Shown here in pieces: positions 30,696 to 40,004 of a stretch of DNA of 64,000 nt. Source of the DNA: Methylophaga sp. (GTDB taxonomy: Bacteria > Pseudomonadota > Gammaproteobacteria > Nitrosococcales > Methylophagaceae); contig NZ_VENF01000013.1 in assembly GCF_009711715.1 (NCBI RefSeq), positions 59,728 to 123,727 of the forward strand, written 5' to 3'. A program made the position numbers and the translations under genes. Within the stretch, counting starts at the first letter, position 1; the number at the start of each line of letters is the position of its first letter. The notes beneath the pieces were generated by a model that was given only the letters and a program-made list of their open reading frames with translations, was not told the origin of the DNA and did not search any database.

Positions 30696-31925
30696 TTAGC
30701 CGAAAAACCAATAGGCCACGGTAATGGCAGCAATAATGCCGGCAAAGTCAGCAGCAAGGCCGCAGCCAACAGCATGACGGATGTTGCGGATGCCAACGGC
30801 CCCGAAGTAGACGGCCAGCACATAAAATGTCGTTTCGGTGCTGCCCTGAACAATGGATGCCAGCCGACCAGCGAAGGAGTCAGCACCATAGGCCTGCATG
30901 GTATCCACCATCATTGCGCGGGCGCCGCTGCCGCTGAATGGTTTCATCAGTGCTGTTGGCATCGCATCAATAAAGCGATCATCAAGGCCCATGCCTAAAA
31001 CCAGACTGCGCAGGCCGTCAAAGATTAACTCCAGCGCGCCGCTGGCACGGAACACGCCAATGGCAACCAGCATGGCCACCAGGTAAGGGATGATTCTCAC
31101 CGCGGTTTCAAAGCCTTCTTTAGCCCCATCAATAAAGGCTTCGTAGGCATTCACTCTTTTCAGCGCGGCAGCACTGATAAAGATCACGACCAGAGAGAAC
31201 AGAATGAGATTGCTGATAAAAGCCGACTGATTGAGCATCGCCTCCTGTGACAGGCTGGCAAAGTAAGCCAGTAAACCGACGACCAGCAGGGTAAATCCAC
31301 CCAGATAGGCCAGCACCACCCGATCCAGCAGATTGATTTTCTGGACCCAGGCCACGGTCAGCAGACCAATCAGGGTCGACATATAAGTCGCCAGCAGGAT
31401 CGGGATAAACACATCGGTCGGATTGGCTGCGCCCATCTGGGCACGGTAGGTAAAGATGGTGACTGGGAACAGCGTGACCGCAGAGGTGTTGATAACCAGA
31501 AACAGAATCTGGGCATTACTGGCTGTATCCTTGAGGGGATTCAGCGCCTGCAGCTCTTTCATCGCTTTTATGCCGAGTGGTGTGGCGGCATTATCCAGTC
31601 CGAGGGCATTGGCGGAGATATTCATCACCATGGAGCCCAGTGCCGGGTGATGACGCGGAATTTCAGGCATCAGCCGCTGGAATAGCGGTGTCAGGCCCCG
31701 GGTCAGCAAATCGACAAAACCGCTGCGTTCTCCGATTTTCATAATACCCAGCCACAGCGCCAGAATACCGGTCAGACCCAGAGAAATTTCAAAGGCGGTT
31801 TTGGCCAGTTCAAACATCGCCTCCATCAACTGGGAAAACACCATCTGATCGCCGAGCACGATTAGCTTGAACAGCGCTACCGCAAAGGCGATAAGAAAAA
31901 AGGCGATCCAGATGATATTCAGCAT
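30696..31925 (-). CDS. Fused SpmA-SpmB nucleoside-recognition-domain membrane protein
   Basis: 409 residues, about 10 predicted helices. The N-terminal half contains an SpmA-like domain (NISANALGLDNAATPLGI), the C-terminal half (from about 230) an SpmB-like domain (MPTALMKPFSGSGAR, then QGSTETTFYVLAVYFG). In Bacillus these are two separate spore-maturation proteins; fused versions occur in non-sporulating Gram-negatives with unproven function, perhaps transport. No good ribosome binding site is seen at 31925. Confidence 0.82.
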   Translation of the reverse strand: MLNIIWIAFFLIAFAVALFKLIVLGDQMVFSQLMEAMFELAKTAFEISLGLTGILALWLGIMKIGERSGFVDLLTRGLTPLFQRLMPEIPRHHPALGSMVMNISANALGLDNAATPLGIKAMKELQALNPLKDTASNAQILFLVINTSAVTLFPVTIFTYRAQMGAANPTDVFIPILLATYMSTLIGLLTVAWVQKINLLDRVVLAYLGGFTLLVVGLLAYFASLSQEAMLNQSAFISNLILFSLVVIFISAAALKRVNAYEAFIDGAKEGFETAVRIIPYLVAMLVAIGVFRASGALELIFDGLRSLVLGMGLDDRFIDAMPTALMKPFSGSGARAMMVDTMQAYGADSFAGRLASIVQGSTETTFYVLAVYFGAVGIRNIRHAVGCGLAADFAGIIAAITVAYWFFG

Positions 31926-31960
31926 GCGGCTTATTGTGGCATGCCGGTTTCAAGAGAGGA

Positions 31961-31987
31961 AGCCGGAAAGCGTCAGGCTTTCCGGCT
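31961..31987 (-). terminator. Hairpin after the DEAD-box helicase gene
   Basis: A perfect 10-base stem (AGCCGGAAAG with its complement) and 7-base loop lie 24 bases after the helicase stop. The following minus-strand bases (TCCTCTCTTG) are pyrimidine-rich but not a true T-run, so termination may be partial and let some transcription enter the SpmA-SpmB gene. Confidence 0.5.
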
Positions 31988-32010
31988 AAGCTGTGAATGA
32001 GAACTGCTTA

Positions 32011-33801
32011 TCAGGGTTGTTTGCTGTGACCCGGTTTGGTTTTACCGGCTTTGGCGGCTTTACGCGGACCATTTTTTCTCGGCATTTTACGCGTGGCCGG
32101 CGAGGCAGGACGTTTATCATTGCTGCTTTCAGCCAGACTGATTTGCAGTTGGTGTTGATTAACCCATATCTTACGCAAATGCTGAAAGATATCTTTGGGC
32201 ATGCCTTCAGGCAGATCAATAAAACTGTGATCAGTCATAATCGAAATCCGGCCAATAAACTGGCTGTCGAGTCCGGCCTCGTTGGCAATGGCGCCGACCA
32301 GGTGTTTCGGCTCCACGTTGTGTTCACTGCCGACTTCTACCCGGTAGGTGATCATGCCCGCTTCAGTCTGGTGACGTGAACGATCCCGGGGTTCTCTGGC
32401 TGGTCGTTCCGCACGTGGCGGTCTGTCAGCCTGTACAGCTTTATCACGAGCCGGTTTGCGTTCACTGATATGAGACACCGGGTTCAGCGGCCGTTGCTTT
32501 TGTACCAGAAACGCCAGTGCCGCAGCCAGTTCGAGCGGATCGGCGTTATGTTCTTCCTGATACTGGGCAATCAGCGTTTCAAAGAAGCCGAGATCCTGGG
32601 ACTCAATAGTTTCGGTCAGATGCTCCTTGAATGCCATCACCCGACGATCAGCGATATCTTCACTGCTGGGTAACTGCATGCGGGCAATTGTCTGCCGGGT
32701 AGCTTTTTCAATGGCCGCCAGCATGCGTTTTTCTCTCGGGGAGACAAACAGAATCGCTTCACCTTTACGACCGGCACGGCCGGTACGGCCGATACGGTGG
32801 ACGTAGGATTCAGTATCGTAAGGGATGTCGTAGTTAACGACATGGCTCATGCGCTCGATATCAAGGCCGCGGGCAGCAACATCGGTAGCGACGAGAATAT
32901 CGATCTGGCCGGCTTTCATTTTTTCAATGGTTTTTTCACGCAGGGCCTGGTTCATATCACCATTGATGGCAGCAGCGGCATAACCTCGCGCTTCCAGTTT
33001 TTCAGCCAAATCCACCGTCGCATTCTTGGTGCGCACGAAGATGATCATGCCGTCGAAATTTTCGACTTCCAGAATCCGGGTCAGCGCGTCCAGTTTGTGC
33101 AGACCGGTGACCTGCCAGTAACGCTGGTTAATGGTATCAACCGTCGAGGTCTTGGACTTGATATGGACTTCCACCGGATTTTTCAGATAGCGCTGAGCGA
33201 CACGATGAATCGGCTTGGGCATGGTGGCGGAGAACAGGGCGACCTGTCTCTCCTGCGGTGTTTCCTGCAGGATGGTTTCGACATCGTCAATAAAGCCCAT
33301 GCGCAGCATCTCGTCGGCTTCATCCAGTACCAGTGAACGTAATGATTCCAGCAGCAGTTTGCCGCGACGGATATGATCCAGAATCCGACCCGGCGTACCT
33401 ACAATCACCTGTGGATTGCGTTGCAGTGCACGCAGTTGCAGCCCCATGCTCTGACCACCGTAAATCGGTAAAACGTGGAAGTTTTTAATATGCCGGCCAT
33501 AGCCCTGAATCGCTTCGGCGACCTGAATAGCCAGTTCGCGGGTAGGAGTCAAAACCAGCAGTTGCGGTGTTTTTTGCGAGGTATCCAGACGGCTCAGCAG
33601 CGGTAGGGCGAAGGCAGCGGTTTTACCGGTACCGGTCTGCGCCTGACCCAGCAGGTCACGACCTTCCAGCAGTGGCGGGATACTTTGTGCCTGAATCGGC
33701 GAGGGTGTTTCATAACCGGCTTCTTGTATTGCTTTGAGAATAGCCGGGGTAATGCCTAACTCAGTGAATGAGGGCATCGTTTCACGATGTTCTGTGGACA
33801 T
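32011..33801 (-). CDS. deaD: ATP-dependent DEAD-box RNA helicase, DeaD/CsdA type
   Basis: 596 residues. Helicase motifs in order: Q-motif (PSPIQAQSIP), AQTGTGKT near 54-61, PTRELA, DEAD at 160-163, SAT at 191-193 and HRIGRTGR in the second RecA domain. A DbpA-type RNA-binding domain follows at about 475-550 (VGAIANEAGLDSQFIGRI) and then a basic Lys/Arg/Pro-rich tail. Such helicases act in ribosome assembly and mRNA decay, often in the cold; the long 5' leader with a stable hairpin fits regulated expression. Confidence 0.95.
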   Translation of the reverse strand: MSTEHRETMPSFTELGITPAILKAIQEAGYETPSPIQAQSIPPLLEGRDLLGQAQTGTGKTAAFALPLLSRLDTSQKTPQLLVLTPTRELAIQVAEAIQGYGRHIKNFHVLPIYGGQSMGLQLRALQRNPQVIVGTPGRILDHIRRGKLLLESLRSLVLDEADEMLRMGFIDDVETILQETPQERQVALFSATMPKPIHRVAQRYLKNPVEVHIKSKTSTVDTINQRYWQVTGLHKLDALTRILEVENFDGMIIFVRTKNATVDLAEKLEARGYAAAAINGDMNQALREKTIEKMKAGQIDILVATDVAARGLDIERMSHVVNYDIPYDTESYVHRIGRTGRAGRKGEAILFVSPREKRMLAAIEKATRQTIARMQLPSSEDIADRRVMAFKEHLTETIESQDLGFFETLIAQYQEEHNADPLELAAALAFLVQKQRPLNPVSHISERKPARDKAVQADRPPRAERPAREPRDRSRHQTEAGMITYRVEVGSEHNVEPKHLVGAIANEAGLDSQFIGRISIMTDHSFIDLPEGMPKDIFQHLRKIWVNQHQLQISLAESSNDKRPASPATRKMPRKNGPRKAAKAGKTKPGHSKQP

Positions 33802-33818
33802 GTATTAACCTGTGATGG

Positions 33819-33869
33819 TCAGTTTTGAACGCAAAACTGATAAGCGGGCGTGTAAAACCTCATATTATA
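33819..33869 (-). promoter_or_regulatory. deaD promoter -10 box and leader hairpin
   Basis: On the minus strand TATAAT (33864-33869) lies about 63 bases upstream of deaD, with a poor -35 region. The transcript would begin near 33857 and contain a perfect 9-base inverted repeat with 4-base loop (TCAGTTTTG at 33819-33827, complement 33832-33840) about 18 bases before the start codon. The lack of a T-run after the hairpin argues against termination; a role in translation or RNA stability is possible. Confidence 0.45.
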
Positions 33870-33977
33870 CGGGGCTGATAGCAGAAAATACAGGAAAAAC
33901 ATTTGTTTATTGACGGAGTGGCAAGCTATGCCCATCAGGCTTTATGATGGAGACAGGCAAGCGTTAAGGATACGTTG

Positions 33978-34829
33978 ATGGACCCGTTTTCAGTTGATGC
34001 TTACACCCCGCAGCAAATTGCTGCGCGGGTGCAGCAAGTGGGAGTGACAAAAATCACCGGCGATCCGCTGCAGGTGCTTGCCCTTGCCATTCTGGCGGGT
34101 GCTTTTATCGCTCTCGGCGCTGCCTTTTTTACCGTTGTGACTTACGACACTGGCAGCATCGCCGGTGGCCTGTTACGGTTGCTGGGTGGTCTGGTATTTT
34201 GCCTTGGTTTGATTCTGGTTGTGGTCGCAGGGGCAGAACTCTTTACCGGAAACAACCTCATTGTCATGGCGTATGTTGACGGTAAGGTCACACTGGGCCA
34301 GCTGCTGAAAAACTGGTTGATTGTTTATCTGGGCAATTTTATCGGGGCGATGGGCATTTTGCTGATGATTTATCTAAGCGGTCACTGGCAGACAGCGGAT
34401 GGAGCTGTCGGTGCCAAAGCCATTGCGATCGCCAACAGCAAAGTGAACCTGACCTGGCTGGAAGCCTTTTTCCGCGGCATTTTATGCAATGTGCTGGTGT
34501 GTCTGGCCTTGTGGCTATGTTTTGCGGGCAGAACAGTGGTGGATAAGGTACTGGCGATTCTATTCCCGATTACCGCCTTTGTTGCCATGGGCTTTGAACA
34601 CTCCGTGGCGAATATGTTTTTTATCCCAGCAGGTATGCTCGCCAGCCAAGACCCGGCCATGCTGCAGGCTGTGATGCCAGTCAATCTCGACAATTTAACC
34701 GTATCGGGTTTCCTGTGGGACAACCTTCTGCCTGTTACCCTTGGCAATATGCTGGGTGGCGGCTTATTTGTCGGGTTGGTCTACTGGTTTATTTACCTGC
34801 GAAAAAATAAGGAGCGTAGCAATGACTGA
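33978..34829 (+). CDS. Formate/nitrite transporter (FNT) family channel
   Basis: 283 residues from the ATG at 33978 (an in-frame TTG precedes it). Six membrane helices of the FNT pentameric channel family. Family landmarks are [12 protein letters not shown], the [11 protein letters not shown] stretch and [14 protein letters not shown]. Substrate could be formate, nitrite or hydrosulfide; no pyruvate-formate-lyase or nitrite reductase gene is nearby to decide. The stop overlaps the dodecin start by 8 bases, so the two are translationally linked. Confidence 0.92.
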   Translation: MDPFSVDAYTPQQIAARVQQVGVTKITGDPLQVLALAILAGAFIALGAAFFTVVTYDTGSIAGGLLRLLGGLVFCLGLILVVVAGAELFTGNNLIVMAYVDGKVTLGQLLKNWLIVYLGNFIGAMGILLMIYLSGHWQTADGAVGAKAIAIANSKVNLTWLEAFFRGILCNVLVCLALWLCFAGRTVVDKVLAILFPITAFVAMGFEHSVANMFFIPAGMLASQDPAMLQAVMPVNLDNLTVSGFLWDNLLPVTLGNMLGGGLFVGLVYWFIYLRKNKERSND

Positions 34830-35031
34830 TCATATTTATAAAATTATTGAACTTACCGGCAGCTCACCTGAGGGCACCGATCAAGCGATTCGCAGTGCTG
34901 TCAGAAAAGCAGGCGAGACAGTCAAGCATATGGACTGGTTTGAAGTGGTGGAGACCCGCGGTTCGATTCAGGGGGGAGATGTGCAGTTCTGGCAGGTCAC
35001 GATCAAGGTCGGTTTCCGTATTGAAAGCTGA
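34822..35031 (+). CDS. Dodecin, small flavin-binding protein
   Basis: 69 residues, normal for the family, which assembles as a dodecamer that stores or buffers FMN, FAD or riboflavin. The sequence features [15 protein letters not shown] at the start, the flavin-stacking Trp in [11 protein letters not shown] and [10 protein letters not shown] at the end. AAGGAG lies at the right distance before the ATG. Sits between a channel gene and a FAD-dependent reductase gene. Confidence 0.93.
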   Translation: MTDHIYKIIELTGSSPEGTDQAIRSAVRKAGETVKHMDWFEVVETRGSIQGGDVQFWQVTIKVGFRIES

Positions 35032-35046
35032 TTGTACTGACTGGTG

Positions 35047-36456
35047 ATGCGTACCGAGATTGTCATTATCGGTGCGGGCACGGCAGGTCTCGCGGCAGCC
35101 AAAGAGGTCAGCAAGCAGACAGCGGATTTTATGCTCATCGATCCCGGTCCGCTGGGTACCACCTGTGCCCGGGTCGGTTGCATGCCCTCCAAGCTGTTGA
35201 TTGAGGCCGCCAACGCCTATCATCGACGCCTGAGCTTTGAAGCGTTCGGCATCCGTCATGCTGATAAGCTGAAAGTCGATATGGCGGCAGTGATGGCGCG
35301 TGTCCGGGAGCTTCGTGATTTCTTTGTTGACAGCACCCTCAAGGCGACCCAGCGCTTCAGTAAGCAATTACTGAAGGAAAGAGCCTGCCTGCTGGGACCG
35401 AACCGGGTTGAAGCCGGTGATAGGATCATTGATTGTCAGAAAATCATTGTCGCGACTGGCTCACGGCCTATTGTCCCTGATAACTGGCTGCACTTCAGCG
35501 AGCATATTCTGACCAGTGATAATCTGTTTGATCAGCGCGGTTTTGCAGAATCGGTTGCGGTTATCGGGCTGGGCGCCATTGGTCTGGAAATTGCCCAGGC
35601 TCTGAGCCGTCTTGGTGTTAATGTGACCGCCTTCGGCACCGATGAACTGCTGGCCGGGCTGAGTGATAACGCTGTTAATCAGGCCCTGCTGGCGAGTTTG
35701 CAGAAAGAGTTTGTGTTGAAGCTGGGCGAGGAAGCCGCACTGGAAAAATCGACTCGAGGCATTCAGGTCACAGCCGGCGATTTCTGCGATGAATTCGGCC
35801 AGGTAATTGTGGCGATAGGTCGTCAGCCCAATCTGGACAATATCGGGCTTGAAAACCTGGGTCTCCAGCTTGATGAACAGGGTTTGCCGGCGGTTAATCC
35901 CCATACGTTGCAGATCGAGGACCTGCCGGTTTTTATCGCCGGTGATGTTCGTGCGGATAGCATGTTGTTACATGAAGCGGCTGATGATGGCCGCATTGCC
36001 GGGCATAATGCGGTGGCTGAATCTGTCTCCTCATACTGCCGTCGCACGCCGCTTAGCGTGGTGTTTAGTGAGCCTGAAGTGGCTCTTGTCGGCCATACCG
36101 CCACAGAACTTGAAAAACAAGACTATGTGGCCGGCGAAGCCGATTTTTCCAGCCAGGGCCGGGCGCGGGCGGCGCAGACGAATGCCGGTTTTCTGAGAGT
36201 TTATGCCAACAAACAAAGCGGTAAATTGCTTGGCGCCGAGATGGCAGCGCCCCGTGCCGGGCACATGGCACATCTGCTGGCTTTGGCGATTCAACAAGAG
36301 CTGACCACGACACAAATGCTGGCTATGCCGATTTACCATCCGGTGGTGGAAGAAGGTTTACGTACAGCACTGCGTGATCTGCAGTCAAAAATCGTCAAAA
36401 AAGACGGTTTTGATCTGTCCCGTTGTGAAGCGATGAACGCCGAAGCGCTGGACTAG
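35047..36456 (+). CDS. Dihydrolipoamide dehydrogenase-like flavoprotein
   Basis: 469 residues from the ATG at 35047 (a GTG precedes it). FAD loop GAGTAGLAA (9-17), redox-active disulfide Cys40/Cys45 in TCARVGCMPSK, NAD loop VIGLGAIGLEIAQAL near 178, and the C-terminal His431-Pro with Glu436 of the acid-base dyad. It is a complete pyridine nucleotide-disulfide oxidoreductase. No 2-oxoacid dehydrogenase genes are adjacent, so the lipoamide substrate is not assured. It converges on the ASCH gene with a 4-base overlap. Confidence 0.88.
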   Translation: MRTEIVIIGAGTAGLAAAKEVSKQTADFMLIDPGPLGTTCARVGCMPSKLLIEAANAYHRRLSFEAFGIRHADKLKVDMAAVMARVRELRDFFVDSTLKATQRFSKQLLKERACLLGPNRVEAGDRIIDCQKIIVATGSRPIVPDNWLHFSEHILTSDNLFDQRGFAESVAVIGLGAIGLEIAQALSRLGVNVTAFGTDELLAGLSDNAVNQALLASLQKEFVLKLGEEAALEKSTRGIQVTAGDFCDEFGQVIVAIGRQPNLDNIGLENLGLQLDEQGLPAVNPHTLQIEDLPVFIAGDVRADSMLLHEAADDGRIAGHNAVAESVSSYCRRTPLSVVFSEPEVALVGHTATELEKQDYVAGEADFSSQGRARAAQTNAGFLRVYANKQSGKLLGAEMAAPRAGHMAHLLALAIQQELTTTQMLAMPIYHPVVEEGLRTALRDLQSKIVKKDGFDLSRCEAMNAEALD

Positions 36457-36797
36457 CTATCAAGCTTTTCAAATGTATGCACCCAGACCTCTTGTGCATC
36501 ATTCCAGTCCATACCGGCGTGCATACTGATAATCAGTTGCTTGTAGGTGCTCAGATCGGGAAAACCCTCTGCTCTGGCATCGGTTTCGGTCATCTCTCCC
36601 AGGGACTGACGTTCGAGTCCGGTAATCACAAAGTCTGCTGAACCCAGCGTGAAGGTTTCACCGGGGTAGCCATAGACACCATTGCGCCGTTGCTGGGTTT
36701 TACGCCCGGCCAGCGCGGCATCGACCAGTCGCTGATGTGTCACCAGCCGGTCTATCTCACAGGTTTTAGGAGGGTAGTCTGAGTGTTGTTCTGACAT
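36453..36797 (-). CDS. ASCH-domain protein
   Basis: 114 residues of the ASCH superfamily, a beta-barrel fold related to PUA that binds RNA or nucleosides. LVDAALAGRKTQQRR matches the characteristic GxKxxxxR-type motif and FVITGLERQSLGEM the following strand. Related small proteins hydrolyse modified nucleosides, but no substrate can be assigned. It starts directly after the SYLF gene stop in the same direction. Confidence 0.72.
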   Translation of the reverse strand: MSEQHSDYPPKTCEIDRLVTHQRLVDAALAGRKTQQRRNGVYGYPGETFTLGSADFVITGLERQSLGEMTETDARAEGFPDLSTYKQLIISMHAGMDWNDAQEVWVHTFEKLDS

Positions 36798-37367
36798 TTA
36801 TTTATCTATCCGGGTGAATTTAGAGCCTTCCAGTGTCAGGTTGAACATCAGGCCCTTGTTACTGAACATAAAGCCGACAATCGGATCTTCGATATCAATG
36901 GTATTGATATCCTCACCGGCGCCCCATTCGACCACGGCAACGGATCCGTCAACGCCGGCTTTCCAGCCTTTGCTGTTGCGGAAATACTTCAAAGAGTCCT
37001 CAGCCAGAAAAACAATGACCAAAGATTTACTCTGCGCACCGAGCTGTAAACCGATGGAGGCAGCTGCTGTACTGTAATAAGAAACGGTTTCGCCGTTAAT
37101 CAGCAAAGCGCCTTCACCATACTCACCACCGATGCCGAAACCGGCTTTGATGATCTTGGGGAACACCAGAACACCGGCTGCCCGCTCAAGAAACTGCGCC
37201 CCGCCGGGCACTTCCGATTTAAATTTTTTCAGCGTTTCACTCACGCCGATATCAATTTCGGTGGCCGAGGCCGCCAACGTCAGTGCCGGGCTGGCAAAAA
37301 ACATCATGCCCAGACAGGCCATCAAGATAGCCCATTTTTTCGCGAAATCCTTATGTAGCTGTTTCAT
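36798..37367 (-). CDS. SYLF (YSC84)-domain lipid-binding protein, exported
   Basis: 189 residues from the ATG at 37367, which has GAGGGA upstream; an upstream in-frame start lacks one. A long signal peptide (about 1-34, basic start then MACLGMMFFASPALTLAAS) sends it to the periplasm. The rest is a SYLF domain with GVLVFPKIIKAGFGIGGEYG and SIGLQLGAQSKS. Bacterial members may bind lipids at the cell envelope; function is not established. Confidence 0.87.
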   Translation of the reverse strand: MKQLHKDFAKKWAILMACLGMMFFASPALTLAASATEIDIGVSETLKKFKSEVPGGAQFLERAAGVLVFPKIIKAGFGIGGEYGEGALLINGETVSYYSTAAASIGLQLGAQSKSLVIVFLAEDSLKYFRNSKGWKAGVDGSVAVVEWGAGEDINTIDIEDPIVGFMFSNKGLMFNLTLEGSKFTRIDK

Positions 37368-37393
37368 GAATGTTCCCTCATCGGTTGAGTATG

Positions 37394-37421
37394 TATCTAC
37401 ACTAGCATGAAAAAATGACAA
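37394..37421 (-). promoter_or_regulatory. Possible promoter of the SYLF gene
   Basis: TTGTCA (37416-37421, minus strand) and TAGATA (37394-37399) are 16 bases apart, 27 bases before the SYLF start codon. Good -35, modest -10. Confidence 0.35.
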
Positions 37422-37457
37422 AAGTTGAGACCTTATTTCAGTAACAGCGCCTCTTTT

Positions 37458-39053
37458 TTAGTTTATGCCCAGACTTTGCAGATATTCATCGTAGCTGCCA
37501 TGGAAATCCGTGAGTCCTTCGGCTTCCATATCAAAGATACGGGTAGCCAGTGAAGAGACGAATTCACGATCGTGACTGACAAAAAACAGTGTCCCGTCGA
37601 ATTGTTCCAGCGCCATATTGAGCGATTCAATCGACTCCATATCCATATGGTTGGTCGGTTCGTCCATCACCAGGATATTGGGGCGCTGCAGAATCAGTTT
37701 GCCCAGCAGCATCCGGCCTTTCTCACCACCGGACAATACATTGACCTTTTTATCGATGATATGGCCTGAGAAAAGCAGTCTACCCAGCGTGCCGCGAATG
37801 ACCTGTTCATCGTCATCCGGCCCGGCCCACTGGGCCATCCAGTCATACAGATTCATGTCACTTTTAAACAAGTGATCATGATCCTGAGCGTAATAACCGA
37901 TATTGGCATTCTCCGACCATTTCACTTCTCCGCTCTGGGGCGGCATCTCGCCTATCAGGGTTTTGACCAGTGTGGACTTACCAATACCGTTGGGACCGAT
38001 AATAGCAATTCGTTCTCCCACTTCGGTGATAAAACTGAAATCCTCGAACAGCGGTTTTTCGCCGTTATAAAACTGGCTGATTCTGCTGACTTCCAGCGCA
38101 TTACGGAACAGTTTCTTTTCCTGGTTGAAACGAATATAGGGATTGACCCGGCTGGAAGGTTTGATGTCATCCAGTTGAATTTTTTCAATCTGCTTCTGCC
38201 GAGAGGTGGCCTGCTTGGCTTTGGAAGCGTTGGCGGAAAAACGGGAAACGAATTCCTGCAGTTCCTTGATTTGGGCTTTTTTCTTGGCATTATCCGCCTG
38301 CAGGCGTTCGCGGGCCTGCGTTGAGGCAATCATATAGTCGTCGTAATTGCCGGGGTAAACGCGCAGCTCACCGTAATCCATATCGGCCATATGGGTGCAG
38401 ACACTATTCAGAAAGTGACGATCATGAGAAATGATCACCATGGTGCTGTTACGCTGGTTCAAAATATCTTCCAGCCAGCGGATGGTGTTTATATCCAGAT
38501 GGTTGGTAGGCTCATCGAGCAGCAGAATATCCGGATCAGCAAACAGCACCTGTGCCAGCAGAATTCGCAGCTTCCAGCCAGGCGCGATTTCACTCATCGG
38601 TCCGTAGTGTTGTTCAACCGGAATACCGACGCCCAGCAATAACTCGCCGGCGCGGGCTTCAGCGGTGTAGCCGTCGAGTTCAGCATATTGACCTTCGAGT
38701 TCGGCAACCTTGATGCCGTCTTCTTCACTCATTTCCGGCAGACTGTAGATGCGATCGCGTTCGTGGTGCACTTCCCACAGGGCCTTGTCACCCATGATGA
38801 CGACGTCAATGACACGCTGATCTTCGTAAGCGAACTGATCCTGTTTCAGAACCGCAAAAGATTCGTTGGGATCCCGGCTGACATTTCCGGAGCTGGGCTC
38901 CAGATCACCGGCCAGAATTTTCATGAAGGTAGATTTACCACAGCCATTGGCGCCGATCAGGCCATAGCGGTTACCGTCTCCGAATTTAACCGAGACGTTT
39001 TCGAACAGGGGCTTGGCCCCGAATTGCATGGTGATGTTGGCAGTACTTAGCAA
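37458..39053 (-). CDS. ybiT: ABC-F ATPase, YbiT type
   Basis: 531 residues (E. coli YbiT 530). Two ABC ATPase domains without membrane parts: first Walker [10 protein letters not shown] near 34-42, degenerate signature IAPGWKLRI typical of YbiT, Walker [12 protein letters not shown]; a linker; then second Walker [10 protein letters not shown], signature LSGGEKGRM and Walker [16 protein letters not shown] proteins bind the ribosomal E site and relieve stalling. One of three ABC-F genes in the window. Confidence 0.93.
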   Translation of the reverse strand: MLSTANITMQFGAKPLFENVSVKFGDGNRYGLIGANGCGKSTFMKILAGDLEPSSGNVSRDPNESFAVLKQDQFAYEDQRVIDVVIMGDKALWEVHHERDRIYSLPEMSEEDGIKVAELEGQYAELDGYTAEARAGELLLGVGIPVEQHYGPMSEIAPGWKLRILLAQVLFADPDILLLDEPTNHLDINTIRWLEDILNQRNSTMVIISHDRHFLNSVCTHMADMDYGELRVYPGNYDDYMIASTQARERLQADNAKKKAQIKELQEFVSRFSANASKAKQATSRQKQIEKIQLDDIKPSSRVNPYIRFNQEKKLFRNALEVSRISQFYNGEKPLFEDFSFITEVGERIAIIGPNGIGKSTLVKTLIGEMPPQSGEVKWSENANIGYYAQDHDHLFKSDMNLYDWMAQWAGPDDDEQVIRGTLGRLLFSGHIIDKKVNVLSGGEKGRMLLGKLILQRPNILVMDEPTNHMDMESIESLNMALEQFDGTLFFVSHDREFVSSLATRIFDMEAEGLTDFHGSYDEYLQSLGIN

Positions 39054-39100
39054 GAGACAGATCCTGAGGAGAGCCCATGGGGCGATGTGAAAAACGCGCC

Positions 39101-39106
39101 ATTATA
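39101..39106 (-). promoter_or_regulatory. Possible -10 box of ybiT
   Basis: Minus-strand TATAAT 47 bases upstream of the ybiT start; the matching -35 region (TATTCG at 17 bases) is poor. Confidence 0.35.
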
Positions 39107-39113
39107 CACAGAC

Positions 39114-39386
39114 TTAGCGGCTGCGAATAAGGGCCAGTTTGGCTTGTCGATTGAGTTTTTTAATGGCCGCTTCGCGTTTGGAAGCGCTGCTGCGGTCAGG
39201 ATGGGTTTCGTGATACACCAGTTTCCGCGCCGGGCTGGTATGAAAGAAGCGGGCACCACCGCTTTGGTTGCGGTGTTGTTCAAAGCGGCGGGACAGATCG
39301 GTTGTAATGCCGGTGTAAAGTTTACCGTTGTCGGCTTCGATAATATAAACGAACCAGTTAGCGCCTTTTTCGGGCTGGGCGGTCAC
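39114..39386 (-). CDS. GIY-YIG domain protein, YhbQ-like
   Basis: 90 residues forming a single GIY-YIG nuclease domain: WFVYIIEADNGKLYTGIT contains the YI...YTG strands, RRFEQHR the conserved Arg, and the C-terminal half has the KREAAIKKL helix with Glu. The start appears to be GTG at 39386, with AGG upstream. Members of this stand-alone family have been linked to DNA repair, without a settled role. It follows msrB closely. Confidence 0.85.
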   Translation of the reverse strand: MTAQPEKGANWFVYIIEADNGKLYTGITTDLSRRFEQHRNQSGGARFFHTSPARKLVYHETHPDRSSASKREAAIKKLNRQAKLALIRSR

Positions 39387-39416
39387 TGTTCAAACCTGTC
39401 CAGCAGCGTAGCGCAT

Positions 39417-39815
39417 TTATGTATCAGCATCAAAGTCCAGTGCAACGGAGTTAATACAGTAACGAAGACCGGTCGGTGCCGGGCCGTCATCAAAAACATG
39501 GCCCAGATGGGCATCACAGTGCCTACAGCGCACTTCGGTACGGTCCATACCATGACTGTAGTCAGCATGGTGGGTGACGGCATCGACATCCACCTGAGCA
39601 TAAAAGCTGGGCCAGCCACAGCCGGAATCAAACTTGGTCGTAGAGTTGAAAAGGGGCTGATGACAACAGACACAGCGATAGGTGCCGTCATCCTGTTTGT
39701 CGACATAAGCACCGGAAAAAGGGGGCTCGGTACCGGCCTTGCGGGTCACAAAATACTGATCTTCAGTCAGCTGCTCTCGCCATTGAGAGTCGGTTTTTTC
39801 AAGTTTGTCAGACAT
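39417..39815 (-). CDS. msrB: Peptide methionine-R-sulfoxide reductase MsrB
   Basis: 132 residues from the ATG at 39815; an in-frame GTG three codons upstream is possible. Repairs methionine-R-sulfoxide. Zinc cysteines Cys48/Cys51 and Cys97/Cys100 are complete, [10 protein letters not shown] is present, and the catalytic Cys120 sits in RYCINS. The Shine-Dalgarno site is weak. A Rho-independent terminator at 39898-39926 lies 83 bases upstream on the same strand, so msrB needs its own promoter below it or depends on read-through. Confidence 0.95.
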   Translation of the reverse strand: MSDKLEKTDSQWREQLTEDQYFVTRKAGTEPPFSGAYVDKQDDGTYRCVCCHQPLFNSTTKFDSGCGWPSFYAQVDVDAVTHHADYSHGMDRTEVRCRHCDAHLGHVFDDGPAPTGLRYCINSVALDFDADT

Positions 39816-39897
39816 GTTTTGCACAACAGTTCAGCTTCGACTGGACGTCATTGTAAGCAAAGCTGTACAAAAATTCAGCAGTGGAGCGCATTTTCTG

Positions 39898-39926
39898 AAA
39901 AAAAAGCCGGCCTGGAGAAGGCCGGC
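39898..39926 (-). terminator. Rho-independent terminator
   Basis: Perfect 7-base GC stem (GCCGGCC and its complement, 39906-39912 with 39920-39926), 7-base loop and eight T on the minus strand (39898-39905). It could end the candidate small RNA or read-through from cpxA, which stops 160 bases upstream. Confidence 0.85.
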
Positions 39927-39999
39927 AAAACTCGGTTTTCAGATTTAAGAGAGAGGGAGTATCAATGCGCGGTGAAGAAAGGCATCTCAGCTCCATCGG
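39898..39999 (-). ncRNA. Candidate small regulatory RNA of about 100 nucleotides
   Basis: No gene explains this stretch, yet it has all parts of an sRNA gene on the minus strand: a 17-base-spaced promoter (TTGCAA 40029-40034, TATTAT 40006-40011), predicted start near 39999, and a strong terminator (39906-39926 plus eight T). Between them lies an unstructured pyrimidine stretch ACTCCCTCTCTC (39949-39960), complementary to GGGAG-type ribosome binding sites, as in many Hfq-dependent RNAs. A Fur-like box overlaps the promoter, suggesting a RyhB/PrrF-like iron-sparing RNA. No transcript has been seen, so this is inference. Confidence 0.5.
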
Positions 40000-40004
40000 T
40001 TATA

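Noticed and set aside
39808..39996. Minus-strand frame of 62 codons starting in the candidate small RNA
   Set aside because: It reads straight through a strong Rho-independent terminator and overlaps msrB in another frame; no ribosome binding site.
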